A DNA stretch of 64,000 nucleotides from Paulinella micropora. Its lineage: Eukaryota > Cercozoa > Imbricatea > Euglyphida. The notes under the pieces were generated by a model. It made no database searches, was not told the origin of the DNA, and was given only the letters and a program-made list of their open reading frames with translations. The DNA lies in assembly GCA_009731375.1 (NCBI GenBank), contig BJOX01000298.1:504011-568010 (forward strand). The letters run 5' to 3'. Of this stretch, positions 1 to 12,317 are shown piece after piece (within the stretch, counting starts at the first letter, position 1; every line of letters starts with the position of its first letter). Both the position numbers and the translations under genes were made by a program.

Positions 1-118
1 GAGTAATGTTCTATGCCGTCACTTCCTTTATTCCACCGATTGGTGTGGAGACTTTCCTTATGGAATGGAGGACTGGATGCACATGGCCTTTTGGCTCAGC
101 AATTGGCAGGAGATACAC

Positions 119-186
<68 letters not shown>

Positions 187-358
187 TCATGATTATTATT
201 ATTATTATCATTACTTTTATTATAATTACCATCACCAATCACCATCACCGTCATCATCGCGTGTAGTGTTTTCTCATCATTCACCATCACCGTCATCATC
301 GCGTCTAGTGTTTTCTCACCATCATCACCATCACCGCCATCACCGCCACTGCATTTAG
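1..358. repeat. Intronic (ATT)n/(ACT)n and CATCATCACC repeats left of PFAS exon 1
   Basis: From about 118 the sequence is (ATT)n, then (ACT)n, then ATC/ACC repeats with a duplicated block ending TAGTGTTTTCTCA (about 262-320). Positions 1-117 are non-repetitive but show no convincing PFAS homology. The exon encoding the family's NWMW...GE region would be expected nearby and was not recognised. Confidence 0.6.
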
Positions 359-2475
359 TGTTTGTTGGCCACGGGCCTCGCTATCGACGGAGGCAAAGAC
401 TCGTTGTTCATGCGCTCCAAGCGGACGATTTCGCCCGACCAGCTCGTGATGACCGCCTACGCCGCCGTGGATGACATACGACGTAACAACATAGCAGACT
501 GACACAAGATGACATAAGATGACATAAGATGACATAGAACACGGACCAGCTCGTGATGACCGCCTTCGCGGCCGTGGACGACATACGACGTAACAACAAC
601 GTAGCATGACATAAGATGACATAACATGACATAGAACACCGATCAGCTCGTCATGACTGCTTATGCCGCCGTCGACGACACACGACGTAAGAACATAACA
701 GAATGGAACATGACATGACAAGACATGACATGACTTATGACATGATGTGACATCACATGACAGCACATGACGTAACATAACATAACATAACATAAGATAA
801 CATAACATAACATAACATAGCATAATATAACATAACATAATATATAACTTAACGTAACATAACATAACATAACATAACATAACATGGCATTAACATAACA
901 TAAACATAACATAAACATAACATAAACTTACATAAACATAACATAAACCTGACATGACATGTCATGGCATTTTCGCGAAATTCACGGCGACTTCCCGGAA
1001 AGTTCCCGCATGTTCTGCCTGCCGTCTCATGGCGCTGCCTTGTTCTAGAAATCCACACGTAAGACAGGAAGACAAGGAAACAAAAAATCCACGGGACTAG
1101 CTGTGATTTCGCGGGAAACTCCGCTGGTTTTCCCTTTGCCGGTGTGAGATGCTGGCTTGTTATGCACTTTGTGCAGGCACCATCACGCCGAACCTGAAGG
1201 GCCAGCCAGGCTCCACAATCTACCTGCTGCGCGCACACGCCCACCAACGACTCGGGTAGCGATGACCTACGTGTCTGTCTGTCTGTCTAGCTAGCTAGCT
1301 AGCTATCTAGCTATCTATCTATCTATCTATCTATATATCTATCTATCTATCTATCTATCTATCAACATTCCTTCCTACCTACCTACCTACCTACCTCCCT
1401 CCGTACCTACCTATCTGATGATCCACGTCCATCATCACTCTCGCTATCCATCGTCCATCATCTCTCTCCCTCTCCATTGTCCATCATCTCTCCCTCTCCA
1501 TCGTGCATCATCACCCTCGCTATCCATGGTTCATCATCACTCTAGCTATCCATGGTCCATCATCACTCTCGCTATCTATTGTCCATCCTCACTCTCGCTA
1601 TCTATGGTGCATCATCACTCCCTATCCATCGTCCATCATCACTCTCCCTCTCCATCGTGCATCATCACCCTCGCTATCCATGGTTCATCATCACTCTCGC
1701 TATCCATGGTGCATCATCACTCTCGCTATCCATGGTGCATCATCACTCTCGCTATCCGTGGTGCATCATCACTCTCGCTATCCATGGTGCATCATCACTC
1801 TCGCTATCCATGGTGCATCATCACTCCCTATTCGTGGTGCATCATCACTCTCGCTATCCGTGGTGCATCATCACTCTCGCTATCCATGGTGCATCATCAC
1901 TCTCGCTATTCATGGTGCATCATCACCCTCGCTATCCATGGTGCAGGGGCAGCGCTCTGGCCTACGTGCACGACTCGCTCGGAGACATCTCTCCGGTACA
2001 TCACACACATACGTACGTACATGCATACATACATACATACATACATACATACATACATACATACTATACATATATGCATACATACATACATACATACATA
2101 CATGCATACTTACATACTTACATACTTACATACTTACATACATACATGCATACATACATACATACATACATAATACATGCATACATACATACATACACAC
2201 ATACGTACATATACATACATAGATACATAGATACGTACATACATACATACATGCATGCATACATACATACATACATACATACATACATACTTACATAACA
2301 TCCATGCATGACATATATGCATGAATCGCATTAGGACATGGATCCCAAGGCAGCGCAGGCTATGTTCAACCTAGTGCGCGCTCTGCGCGACGCGCAAGAG
2401 GTAGACTACATTCACATCTTGCTTTCTTCAAACCTTGGATTTTTTTTCTTTTCCTGGTTTAGTTTCTCCTTGTCT

Positions 2476-2538
<63 letters not shown>

Positions 2539-2818
2539 NNNNNNNNNNNNNNNNNNNNNNNNNNNNNNNNNNNNNNNNNNNNNNNNNNNNNNNNNNNNNN
2601 NNNNNNNNNNNNNNNNNNNNNNNNNNNNNNNNNNNNNNNNNNNNNNNNNNNNNNNNNNNNNNNNNNNNNNNNNNNNNNNNNNNNNNNNNNNNNNNNNNNN
2701 NNNNNNNNNNNNNNNNNNNNNNNNNNNNNNNNNNNNNNNNNNNNNNNNNNNNNNNNNNNNNNNNNNNNNNNNNNNNNNNCCCCCCCCCCCCCCCCCCCCC
2801 CCACTCCCTCTCTCTCCC

Positions 2819-2852
<34 letters not shown>

Positions 2853-3500
2853 CTTTCTTATCTCCCCCGTTTGTCCTTCTTCATGTCTCTTGCAGGAAGC
2901 AGGGCAGGACACACACACACGCACACAGGCACACACACACACACACAAACAAACAATGCAAATACAACAATACAATAGAATAGAGTAGAACAGAACAGAA
3001 CAGAACAGAACAGAATAGAATAGAATAGAATGGAATAGAATAGAATAGAATAGAATAGAATAGAATAGAATAGAATTAGAATTAGAATTAGAATTAGAAT
3101 GAGAATGAGAATGAGAATTAGAATTAGAATAAGAATAAGAATACGATACAATACAATACAATACAATACAATACAATACAATACAATACAATACAGTACA
3201 GTACAATAGAATACAACGCAAAACAATCTAATACAACACAACACGACAAAGCACAGCAGCACGCAGCACAGCGCATCGCGTCATGCTGCTGCTGCAGGTG
3301 CTGGCGGGCCACGACGTGTCGGACGGCGGACTCGTCACCTGTCTGCTGGAAATGGCCTTCGCAGACGACGTCGGCTTCAAGGTCACTTACTTACATACTT
3401 ACCCACATAGCTACTTACTTACCTGCTTACTTTGCTATTTACACTTACTGACTTACTTACTGACTTACTTACTTACTCACTTACTCACTTACTTACTTAG

Positions 3501-3537
<37 letters not shown>

Positions 3538-3631
3538 GACTTACTTACTGACTTACTGACTGACTTACTGACTGAACTTACTTGCTGACTTGCTGCAAAC
3601 TGCCTCGTGGACGACGTCGGCTTCAAGGTGC

Positions 3632-3688
<57 letters not shown>

Positions 3689-4269
3689 CCTATCTATCTG
3701 CTTACTGGGTCCTCTGTAATGGAGGTGGGAGCTCGTTCTGCAAGGGGTGCTTATGGAACGAGCCCTGGCCCCGCCTGGTACTAGGGAGATTTGGTATCGC
3801 CTGTATCAGTCCCTTCCGTGCAAACATCACGGCTTAGCTGGGCATCGGGTTAATACTTTACCCACAGACTTCCTTGGTTGACGAAATCAGAAGCTTGACA
3901 TTAGTCGATATCTCATCAGTTGATCTCATTACTTACTCCACGGAGTGAACGAAGGCCATTTGAGGTGTCACTGACCCTCCCTTGGGCTTGGTTTTTTGAA
4001 ATGGGTGCCATCTGTCGACAGACAGAGAATTAGGGGATGGTGTGGGTGTGCTGGGCCCGTGGTGGGGTGCCTTATGTGTGCCTAGCCATACGCCTATAAG
4101 TCACATGCCGAAATAGCGACGGGAAGCACAATCCTGTTCCGTATCGCCTGTATCAGTCCCTTCCGTGCAAACATCACGGCTTAGCTGGACATCGGGTTAA
4201 TACTTACCCACAGACTTCCTTGGTTGACGAAATCAGAAGCTCCTTTTTTCTGACATTAGTCGATATTTC

Positions 4270-4306
<37 letters not shown>

Positions 4307-4511
4307 CCTATCTATCTATCTATCTATCTATCTATCTGTCTGTCTATCCACCTACCTACCTACCTACCTACCTACCTACCTACCTACCTACCTACCTACG
4401 TATCTATCTATACATCCATCTATCAATATATATATCTATCTATCTATCTATGTTCAAGGTGGAAGTGGGCGGTCAAGGTAACCCCATGTGCTTTTCTTCT
4501 TCAACCATCAC

Positions 4512-4565
<54 letters not shown>

Positions 4566-4601
4566 CACATACATACATACATACATACATACGTACATAG
4601 A

Positions 4602-4633
<32 letters not shown>

Positions 4634-4685
4634 CATACATACATACATACATACATACATACATACATGCATACATACTGACATA

Positions 4686-4722
<37 letters not shown>

Positions 4723-4733
4723 GTACTTACTTA

Positions 4734-4764
<31 letters not shown>

Positions 4765-5099
4765 CCTGCCTTGCCTCCTTGCTAGGTGGAGGTGAGTGGT
4801 CAGGGCGACGCCATGAGTTTCTTCTTCAACGAGGAGCCTGCCGTGGTGCTGGAGTGCAAGGGCGCCATGCCCGCCGCGCACCTGCAAGGTCAGCCGTCTA
4901 CCCTGCCATCTAGCTAGCTAGCTAGCTAGGTGCTGGACCGCAAGGGTATCTGCCCTGCAAGGTCATTGTCTACCCTGCCATCTAGCTAGCTAGCTAGCCA
5001 GGCCATCTAGCTAGCTAGCTAGCTGCTGGACTGCAAGGGCACTCTGCCCGCAGCGCGCCTGCAAGGGGACCAGCCAGCTAGCTAGCCAGCTAGCTTATC

Positions 5100-5139
<40 letters not shown>

Positions 5140-5851
5140 CCTACCTACCTACCTACCTACCTACCTACCTACTTCTTTACTTCTCTATCTAGCGGCCAAA
5201 GCGGCGGGTCTTGAGCTGGTGGCACTTGGCCACCCCACACCACAGTCTGCACGCGCGGTAGGACCATGACTATGATTGTCATGGTCATTATCATTGTCAT
5301 TATCATTATCATTATCATTAGCATTATCATTATCATTATCATTATCATTAGCATTAGCATGCTTGTTATCATTATCATTATCATTATCATTATAATTATC
5401 ATCATCATCATCATCATCATCATTATCATCTTATCATTATCATCTTATCATTATCATCTTATCATTAGCATCTTATCATTATCATCTTATCATTATCATC
5501 TTATCATTATCATCTTATCATTATCATCTTATCATTATCCTCTTATCATTATCATCTTATCATTATCATCTTATCATTATCATCTTATCATCTTATCATT
5601 ATCATCTTATCATTATCATCTTATCATTATCATCTTATCATTATCATCTTATCATTATCATCATCACCGGGCCACCCCAATCTGCACTAGCGGTAGCGTT
5701 ATCATTATCATTATCATTACCATTATCATTATGATTATCATTATGATTACCATTATCATTATTATTATCATTATCATCATCATCATCATCATCATCACCA
5801 TCATCATCATCGTCGTCGTCGTCGTCGTCGTCATCATCGTCATCGTCATCG

Positions 5852-5882
<31 letters not shown>

Positions 5883-6833
5883 TATCATCATCATATTATA
5901 CACCACACCACACACATGTATACAGTTGTTGATTGTGGACGGCAAGGAGGTGATCAACATCATCACCATCATGACCATCACCATCATGACCATAACCACC
6001 ATCACCATCATCATCAACATCATGACCATCACCACTATCACCATCATCATCAACATCATTACCATCACCATCACCATCACCACCATCATCACCATCATGT
6101 CCATCACCACCACCATCACCACCACTATCACCATCATGACCATCACCACCACCATCACCACCACTATCACCATCATGACCATCACCATCACCACCACCAT
6201 CACCACCACCACCAGCACCATCATCATCACCACCACCATTACCATGATCTACAACGCACATGCAGGTGTTGTTTGAGGACGGCAAGGAGATGATGACTAT
6301 CATCATTATGACCACCATCGTTACCCTAACCATCATCATTCTCATTATCCACACCACACGCATACACATACACAGGTGTTGATTGTGGACGGCAAGGAGG
6401 TGCTCAACAAGCCCTTGCACGGTCTGTAGCTATGTAGCTATGTATGTATGTACCATGTATGGAGGTCTTCGTCGATATTGGGAGATGTCATTTTACATAG
6501 ACACATAGATACATACATACATACATACATACATACATACATACATACATGCATGCATACATGCATGCATACATGCATACATACATACATGCATACATAC
6601 ATACATATATACATACATACATACATGCATACATGCTGTACGTAGCTCTTCGTCGTGATTGGGAGGTGACGTCCTTCTCTCTCGACACGTCTGCGCTTAG
6701 CAAGGTAAAGGAAAGAGAGAGAGAGAGAGAGAGAGGCGGGGGGGGGGGGGGGGGGGGGGGGNNNNNNNNNNGGGGGGGGGGAAGTGTCATCCTTCTCTCT
6801 CGACATCTCAGCGCTTAGCAAGGTCAACAGGAG

Positions 6834-6875
<42 letters not shown>

Positions 6876-7339
6876 TAGAGAGAGAGAGGATAGAGAGAAG
6901 GAATGAGAGATAAGGCAAGTATCGCGAAATGATTTAGCGCCAAGTTTCGCGGGTTTTGCGTTGTTCGATTCCTCCGCGAACTCGACCTCATCTTCCTGGT
7001 CGTTCTCGTCTGGTGCTTTTTTGCTTCTTAAGATCAAAGGAAGAACTTCCGCCAATAAAAATTTTCTGCTACCCTGGTTTTTCATCGCAAAATACAGTAT
7101 GTAAGATTTTCTTGGCCGAAAGTTGCGGCGCGCCGAATGCTTCACTTGTCCTGACATGTGTGGTGTGCATCATGTGATGTGGCAGCAGGAGGAGGAGGAG
7201 GAGCACCGCGCACCCATGTGCATGTGATGTGGCAGGAGGAGGAGCAGCACCGCGCACCCCCGGCGGAGTTCTCCTGGAGCCCCAAGCTGCCCGCGCTGGT
7301 GCGACGACACAACACAACACACAACACACACACACACAC

Positions 7340-7420
<81 letters not shown>

Positions 7421-8696
7421 TAGATATGATTGACGACATGTAAGTGGTAAAGTCATTAACGTTGAAGTCATTTTGCTACATCAAAATATAAGATACCTAG
7501 GTATGTATGTATGTATGTGTTAGGTGTGTGGCTGGAGCACGTGGTGAGTGAAGTACGGCCTGTATGTGTGATGTGTGCGTTGCAGCTGGAGCACGTGGTG
7601 AGTGACGTACGGCCCAAGGTCGCCATCGTGCGCGATGAAGGTACACACATACACACATACATACATACATACATACATACTTACATACATACATACATAC
7701 ATACATAAATCATACATACATACGTACGTACATACATACATACGTACACAAATACATACATACATACATACATACATACATACGTACATACATACGTACA
7801 CACGTACATACGTACACACATACATGCATACATACATACATACACATACATACATACATACATACATACATACATACATGCATATATGCATACATACATA
7901 CATACATACATCATACAAACATACATACATACATACATACATACATACATACATACATACATACGTACGTACGTACATACATACGTAAGGCACCAACGGG
8001 GACCGGGAGTTGGCTGCGGCGTTTTTCGAGGCTGGCTTTGCCCCGATCGACCTTCCAGTCAGCATCTTCGCTGGCTCCTTCAACCCCGAGAGCTTGTCTG
8101 GTCTTGCCTTTGCGGGTGGCTTCAGCTATTCCGATGTGTTCGGTTCGGCCTCTGGCTGGAAGGCTGCGCTGGGCCCTTACCAAGACAAGCTGGATTGGTT
8201 CCGGCAGCAGCCTGACAGGTTCGTGCTGGGCGTCTGCAACGGCTGCCAGCTGCTAGCCCGACTAGGCTGGGTGGACAACGACCTCATGCACAACAAGTCT
8301 GGGCGCTTCGAGTCTCGCTTCGCCACTGTGAGGATCGAGCCTGACCACAAGTCCATCTTCTTCAAAGGCCTGGAGAACTCCGTGCTGGGCGTTTGGCTGG
8401 CCCACGGGGAGGGCAGGTTCCGCACCGCCAAAAACAAAGTGCTCAGCTATGTCGGGCCTGAGGGCACTCCCACTGAGCAATACCCGTACAACCCCAACTC
8501 ATCGCTAGCTGGCACTGCCGCTGTTACCTCCGAGGATGGCCGCGTGCTGGCGATCATGCCGCACCCCGAGCGCTGCTTCAAGATGTGGCAGTGGGCGCAC
8601 CGCGGCGCCGCCAAGGTCGACGACGTGTCCCCCTGGTTAGTCTTTTTCCACAACGCGTACAAATTCGTCGTGCAGGCCAAGCAGGAAAAGAATTGA
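359..8696 (+). CDS. PFAS: FGAM synthase (phosphoribosylformylglycinamidine synthase), 3' half, 12 exons
   Basis: Makes FGAM from FGAR, glutamine and ATP in de novo purine synthesis; cytosolic. Twelve exons rebuild a continuous C-terminal half: 359-482, 1177-1255, 1947-1995, 2335-2400, 3298-3381, 4786-4888, 5193-5257, 6376-6421, 6646-6704, 7236-7298, 7586-7640 and 7990-8696. All eleven introns are GT...AG and the phases agree across every junction. Family landmarks appear in order: LAIDGGKDSL (exon 1), TITPNLK (2), GSALAYVHDSLGD (3), HDVSDGGLVTCLLEMAF (5), NEEPAVVLE (6), VDGKEVLNKP (8), WEVTSF (9), RPKVAIVRDEG (11/12). The N-terminal half lies left of the window. The 5' edge of exon 1 is the least certain boundary. 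Exons are GC-rich while introns are nearly pure microsatellite. The family call is firm; exon edges are inferred from phase and family alignment, not from transcripts. Confidence 0.9.
483..1176 (+). repeat. PFAS intron 1: ATAAC/ATGAC pentamers with two extra copies of the exon 1 3' end
   Basis: GT-AG intron. The last 46 nt of exon 1 (437-482, DQLVMTAYAAVDDIR) recur at 544-589 and 641-686, each followed by its own GT donor (GTAAC, GTAAG). Between and after them run (ATAAC)n and related pentamers to about 960, then about 200 bp of unique sequence up to the acceptor GTGCAG. Confidence 0.8.
1256..1946 (+). repeat. PFAS intron 2: CTAT repeats and a 26-bp minisatellite
   Basis: A (GTCT)/(CTAG)/(CTAT)/(CTAC) stretch (about 1272-1415) is followed by a tandem array of about 26 bp built on TCGCTATCCATGGTGCATCA (about 1420-1940). 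The array stays open in several frames, which yields spurious His/Ser-rich reading frames. Units differ by single substitutions. Confidence 0.85.
1996..2334 (+). repeat. PFAS intron 3: (ATAC)n array
   Basis: About 290 bp of ATAC tetranucleotide repeat, with ATGC and TTAC variants, between the donor GTACAT after exon 3 and the acceptor TTAG before exon 4. Confidence 0.85.
2401..3297 (+). repeat. PFAS intron 4: poly-C with gap, CT, CA and pentamer repeats
   Basis: A C homopolymer flanks a run of N (2539-2769). It is followed by (CT)n, (CA)n, AGAAT/AGAAC pentamers, (GAATTA)n and (ATACA)n to about 3250. The acceptor is CTGCTGCAG before exon 5. The N run replaces an unresolved homopolymer, so the intron length is unknown. 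Confidence 0.85.
3382..4785 (+). repeat. PFAS intron 5: TTAC/CTAT/ATAC arrays with exon copies and a 100-bp direct repeat
   Basis: Arrays of TTAC (about 3388-3590), CTAT (3630-3705 and 4267-4450) and TTAC/ATAC (4512-4750). Inside them are a copy of the exon 5 end (3610-3627, DDVGFK followed by GT), a diverged fragment in which the exon 5 end runs directly into the exon 6 start (4453-4505), and two copies of a non-coding block of about 100 bp (3795-3894 and 4142-4242). Confidence 0.8.
4889..5192 (+). repeat. PFAS intron 6: two decayed copies of the exon 6 end plus TAGC/CTAT repeats
   Basis: After the exon 6 donor at 4889, diverged copies of the exon 6 3' end appear at 4930-4961 and 5024-5064. 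Each reads as a GGA(C/T)TGCAAGGG-like start ending in GCAAG. They are separated by CTAGCTAG arrays, then (CTAT)n and (CTAC)n lead to the acceptor CTATCTAG. Confidence 0.75.
5258..6375 (+). repeat. PFAS intron 7: (ATTATC)n, (ATC)n and (ACC)n arrays with two copies of the exon 8 start
   Basis: More than 900 bp of ATT/ATC/ACC-type repeats, including a minisatellite of about 13 bp built on TCTTATCATTATCA (5425-5660). Copies of the exon 8 start (VDGKE, each preceded by an acceptor-like CAG) lie at 5926-5953 and 6266-6291, upstream of the chosen exon at 6376. Confidence 0.8.
6422..7235 (+). repeat. PFAS introns 8 and 9: ATAC, poly-G (gap), GATA arrays with exon 9 and exon 10 copies
   Basis: (ATAC)n at about 6490-6640 precedes exon 9 (6646-6704). 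Then come (GA)n, poly-G with an N gap (6762-6771), and a second, diverged exon 9 end (6782-6822, SSFSLDISALSK followed by GT). A decayed exon 9 start lies at 6465-6489. A copy of the exon 10 start lies at 7186-7216. Positions 6900-7140 are unique and hold no recognised coding sequence. Confidence 0.7.
7299..7989 (+). repeat. PFAS introns 10 and 11: (GA)n and (ATAC)n arrays
   Basis: Intron 10 (7299-7585) holds (CA)n, (GA)n and a copy of the exon 11 start (7532-7560). Intron 11 (7641-7989) is almost pure (ATAC)n with CGTA variants and closes with ACGTAAG. Exon phases 0 and 1 on the two sides agree with the protein. Confidence 0.85.
7990..8696 (+). CDS. PFAS: PFAS last exon: glutamine amidotransferase domain
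   Basis: The last and longest exon (235 codons with stop) carries nearly the whole class I glutaminase domain that hydrolyses glutamine and passes ammonia to the FGAR site. Visible landmarks are GFSYSDVFGSASGW, the nucleophile Cys in GVCNGCQLLARLGW, the LAHGEGRF block, and the catalytic His/Glu pair in MPHPERCFKMWQW. The domain starts in exon 11 (KVAIVRDE) and continues here as GTNGDRE, joined in phase 1. The reading frame is open and ends in TGA at 8694-8696. No damage is seen, so the domain looks functional. Confidence 0.95.
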
Positions 8697-11283
8697 GTGC
8701 AAAGAAGGGTATGTAAACTGGCTATGACTTCAGGGAATTACTCTGATGGGTACATTGTGTAAGTCCCAATGTGTGTCTCCGATACCAAATTTGTTCCCTT
8801 TTTGCACAATATTACCGGTAAGAATTGAGCAACTTTCTGGGTAAAATGAGGAAGCCGGCTAAGACTATGGAGATGAGAACTTTCTGAATCTTTATGAGTC
8901 TTCACCTTGAATGGCAGTGTCGATATAACTAAAAAATTTATCATAATATGGATAGATTTGCGGAAATCTGTTCACATTCATACGAATAAATCACAATGAT
9001 GCCACAAAGCGGAGCGCATCAGAAGTTTAATAGACTAAGACTGTTAGTACACCGTAGGCCCTGGCTGGCGTAGGTGCCCCTACTGCTTCAGGTACACATG
9101 CCCTGCGGGCCCAAACACCTCTCTATCTAAATCTATCACACGTCGGGTCTGCCGGACCCGAAATCTTTGACACGACTCTGAGTCATACTGATTATTGTAT
9201 TAATAATACAAGTAGTAATTTAATTACTAGATTATTGATTTAGACTGTATGACCGAATAACCAATATAATGATGAGAAGTTTTTAACTTATCATAATGCT
9301 GAGTATTAATACTCAGTATTATTATTTATTTTTTTTCACTAGGGCGTGCCACTTTGCAGTTTACACTAGTACTGTAAATAAACAGAAAGTATGATGTATT
9401 TCATTATTTCTTCACAGCCTTTCGAGAACGACCTACTAACTCATTCGGAAATTCCTCGCGAGCCCTTTTCGGTTTCGAAGGCTGCTTGTCCATAGCAATG
9501 CCACTTCAACTCTCGTGCGAGATAAAACGCAAAATGTATGATCATAGTGTCCTTCACACCGTAACCACCTTGATGGCATAAGCGCTGATTAATAGCTTTC
9601 AAATCACCTGGCTCAGTGGGGGGTAGCAGATTCTGGTTGAAGACAATCAGGTTCTTCTGACCCCATCAACTTCATACTATCAACAATGTACATAACCAAA
9701 ATCGACCCCCTGGAAATTAAATAAAAGTATTTAGGCCTTGCGTGCGGTGGTAAAACTAAGAGAAATAGCTATTGAAGAGCTTCAGAGAGTGAAAACTCCG
9801 GTCGGTAGGTCAAAAAACCAGTCATTTCTTGAATTTTGGCTTTTTTGGCCTGTGAGGATGGCAGAAAAAAATTGGTATGTAGCCGGACGGAAGCGGCCGG
9901 GAGCGGTGGTGGGCTAGCCAGATCGGCCGGGATCTGGAGAATAGTGAAACACTAGTTTCAAGAGTCAAGTCCATGCAGCATTTCTGTGTGGTGAGCGGGC
10001 CCTTGTTTTGGGCAAGGTTAGGGTCTGAAAAAGCGATTTTTCAATTTTTAGATCGTGAGATGAAGCTGTTGAGGAGTTGGGATGAGGATGTTGAAAGTAT
10101 TTATCAAAGCGCAAGTATCAATGCTTTATTATCTTACTAAATACAGATAGCTGAGCGGCCATTTACTACTTTTTCTGGCTGATTGAAAACGTAACGGTCA
10201 TATCAAGTTCAAAATCATGCTTCAAGCAGCGGCCCTGTTGATCAACGCTCTGCTGTCTCATGAGTGAATTGCTGCTAAATACACAGACTAGGGCAATGGA
10301 TAAAGCTGGAAAAGCAAGCACAGCTATATAAAAAGTCAGCCAGGCTGTCCTGTGACACTTGACTTGAGGTGGCTCAGCCCAGCAAAAATAGTGAATTTCC
10401 TACCCGAAAGACAAGGACGTAAGTAACCTATCACAGCAAGGCCGAACCACAAATACATCGAAATCAATTACAAAAAGATGTTTAAAGGTGATACAGAAAG
10501 CCATGGGTTGCTATGAAGTGGTTATGTAAGATGTTTTTCAACAGCATGAAAGAGATCTTGAGAAGATTTTTTCCCAAGAGCAGTCTCAGTTAATTTCGGA
10601 ATATTTGATCATTGCGATGTCATTAGGTGGTTTGAAAACTCTCTAAAACAAGCAAAAAACATACAATTGATTATGCTAACTTATAAATCAGGCTCTTGGA
10701 ACACAGCAAAAGCTTTTCCCTTGGTTCCCACATGATAGTCTATCTTGGAATAAATTACGTGGAGGAATCAAAAATAAAACCGATGCTGACAGTATTATCT
10801 GCCAAAATGCGGTATTATTCCGTAAGGTTAAGCATAAACGCGACGATTAATATATGCTTAACATGATATTGAAGCAATGAGAAGTCTTTCTTGGAAGCTG
10901 GAGGCCGTCGGACTTGGGAAAAATCCCGAAATTCCTTCGAAAATCCTAAAGGAATCCCAGAGTCCCGGACCAACCTCGACCTCACCAATCACTACAAACC
11001 CGTGCCGCTTGCGGAGCCGCACTGCAACTCAGCTCAAAAAGAAAGAATGGTTGAGAAATCATAACTTGGGAGGCTGTCGGACTTGGGAAAATAATCTAAA
11101 ATTCTTGCAACCCTAGTGGCAAAGCATCAAGATCCGGAACGGCCCCGACTACACCAAGCGCTACAAGCGAGAACTTCCTGCTCGCCTTGGGCGATAAAGC
11201 AAGAATACAGAACGAATCGATAAGAATATATTACCTGGAAGGCACTCCGACTTGCGGAATAGCGTAAAAGAACAGTAGCACAC
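8697..11283. other. Intergenic host DNA, no gene recognised
   Basis: Moderately AT-rich unique sequence with short, frequently interrupted reading frames on both strands. No domain, RNA gene or mobile-element protein was recognised. Two to three related copies of a short repeat (GTCGGACTTGGGAAAA at about 10907 and 11077, a weaker one at about 11245) occur near the right end. Confidence 0.5.
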
Positions 11284-11871
11284 AAGGAGGAGAAGAAAGA
11301 ATAGGACTAAGAGGAGAGGAGATGGAGGAACAGGAGGAGGAGCAGGAGGAGGAGCAGCAGAATCAGNNNNNNNNNNGCAGAATCAGGAGCAGGAGGTGGA
11401 GCGGAAGGAGGAGCGGAAGGAGGAGCGGAAGGAGCGGAAGGAGGAGCGGAAGGAGGAGCGGAAGGAGGAGCAAGAGGAGGAGGAGGAGGAGGAAGAAGAA
11501 GAAGAAGAAGAAGAAGAAGAAGAAGAAGAAGAAGAAGAAGAAGAAGAAAAAGAAGAAGAAGAAGAAGAAGAAGAAGAAGAAGAAGAAGAAGAAGAAGAAG
11601 AAGAAGGAGAAGAATCAAGAAGAAGAAGAATCAAGAAGAAGAAGAATCAAGAAGAAGAAGAAGAATCAAGAAGAAGAAGAATCAAGAAGAAGAAGAATCA
11701 AGAAGAAGAAGAATCAAGAAGAAGAAGAAGAAGAAGAAGAAGAAGAAGAAGAAGAAGAAGAAGAAGAAGAAGAAGAAGAAGAAGAAGAAGAAGAAGAAGG
11801 AGGAGGAGGAGGAGGAGAAGGAGGAGGAGGAGGAGGAGGAGGAGGAGAGGAGGAGAAGGAGGAGAAGGAGG

Positions 11872-11913
<42 letters not shown>

Positions 11914-12285
11914 TGTAAAAGTAGTAGTAGTAGTACTAGTAGTAGTAGTAGTAGAAAAAGAAGAAGAAGAAGAAGAAGAAGAAGAAGAAGAAGAAGAAGA
12001 AGAAGAAGAAGAAGAAGAAGAAGAAGAAGAAGAAGAAGAAGAAGAAGAAGGTGGTATGTATGTATGTATGTACTTATTTATTTATACATCAATACATCAA
12101 CACGTGCATACATACATACATACATACATACATGCATGCATGCATGCAAATGAATGCAAATGAATGCAAATGCATGCATGCATACATACATACATACATA
12201 CATACATACATACGTACATGGCATGCATACATGCATGCATGCATGCATGCCATACATACATGCAAACATGAATACACATACATAC

Positions 12286-12317
<32 letters not shown>

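Noticed and set aside
1-117. Additional PFAS exon (frame with DWMHMAFW)
   Set aside because: The resemblance to the family's NWMW region is too weak and no clean splice sites were found.
1418-1945. Possible CRISPR-like or coding tandem array
   Set aside because: The 26-bp units are contiguous without spacers and lie inside a GT-AG intron; it is a minisatellite.
8738-8944. Minus-strand 68-residue frame downstream of PFAS
   Set aside because: Short, no family resemblance and probably 3' untranslated or intergenic sequence.
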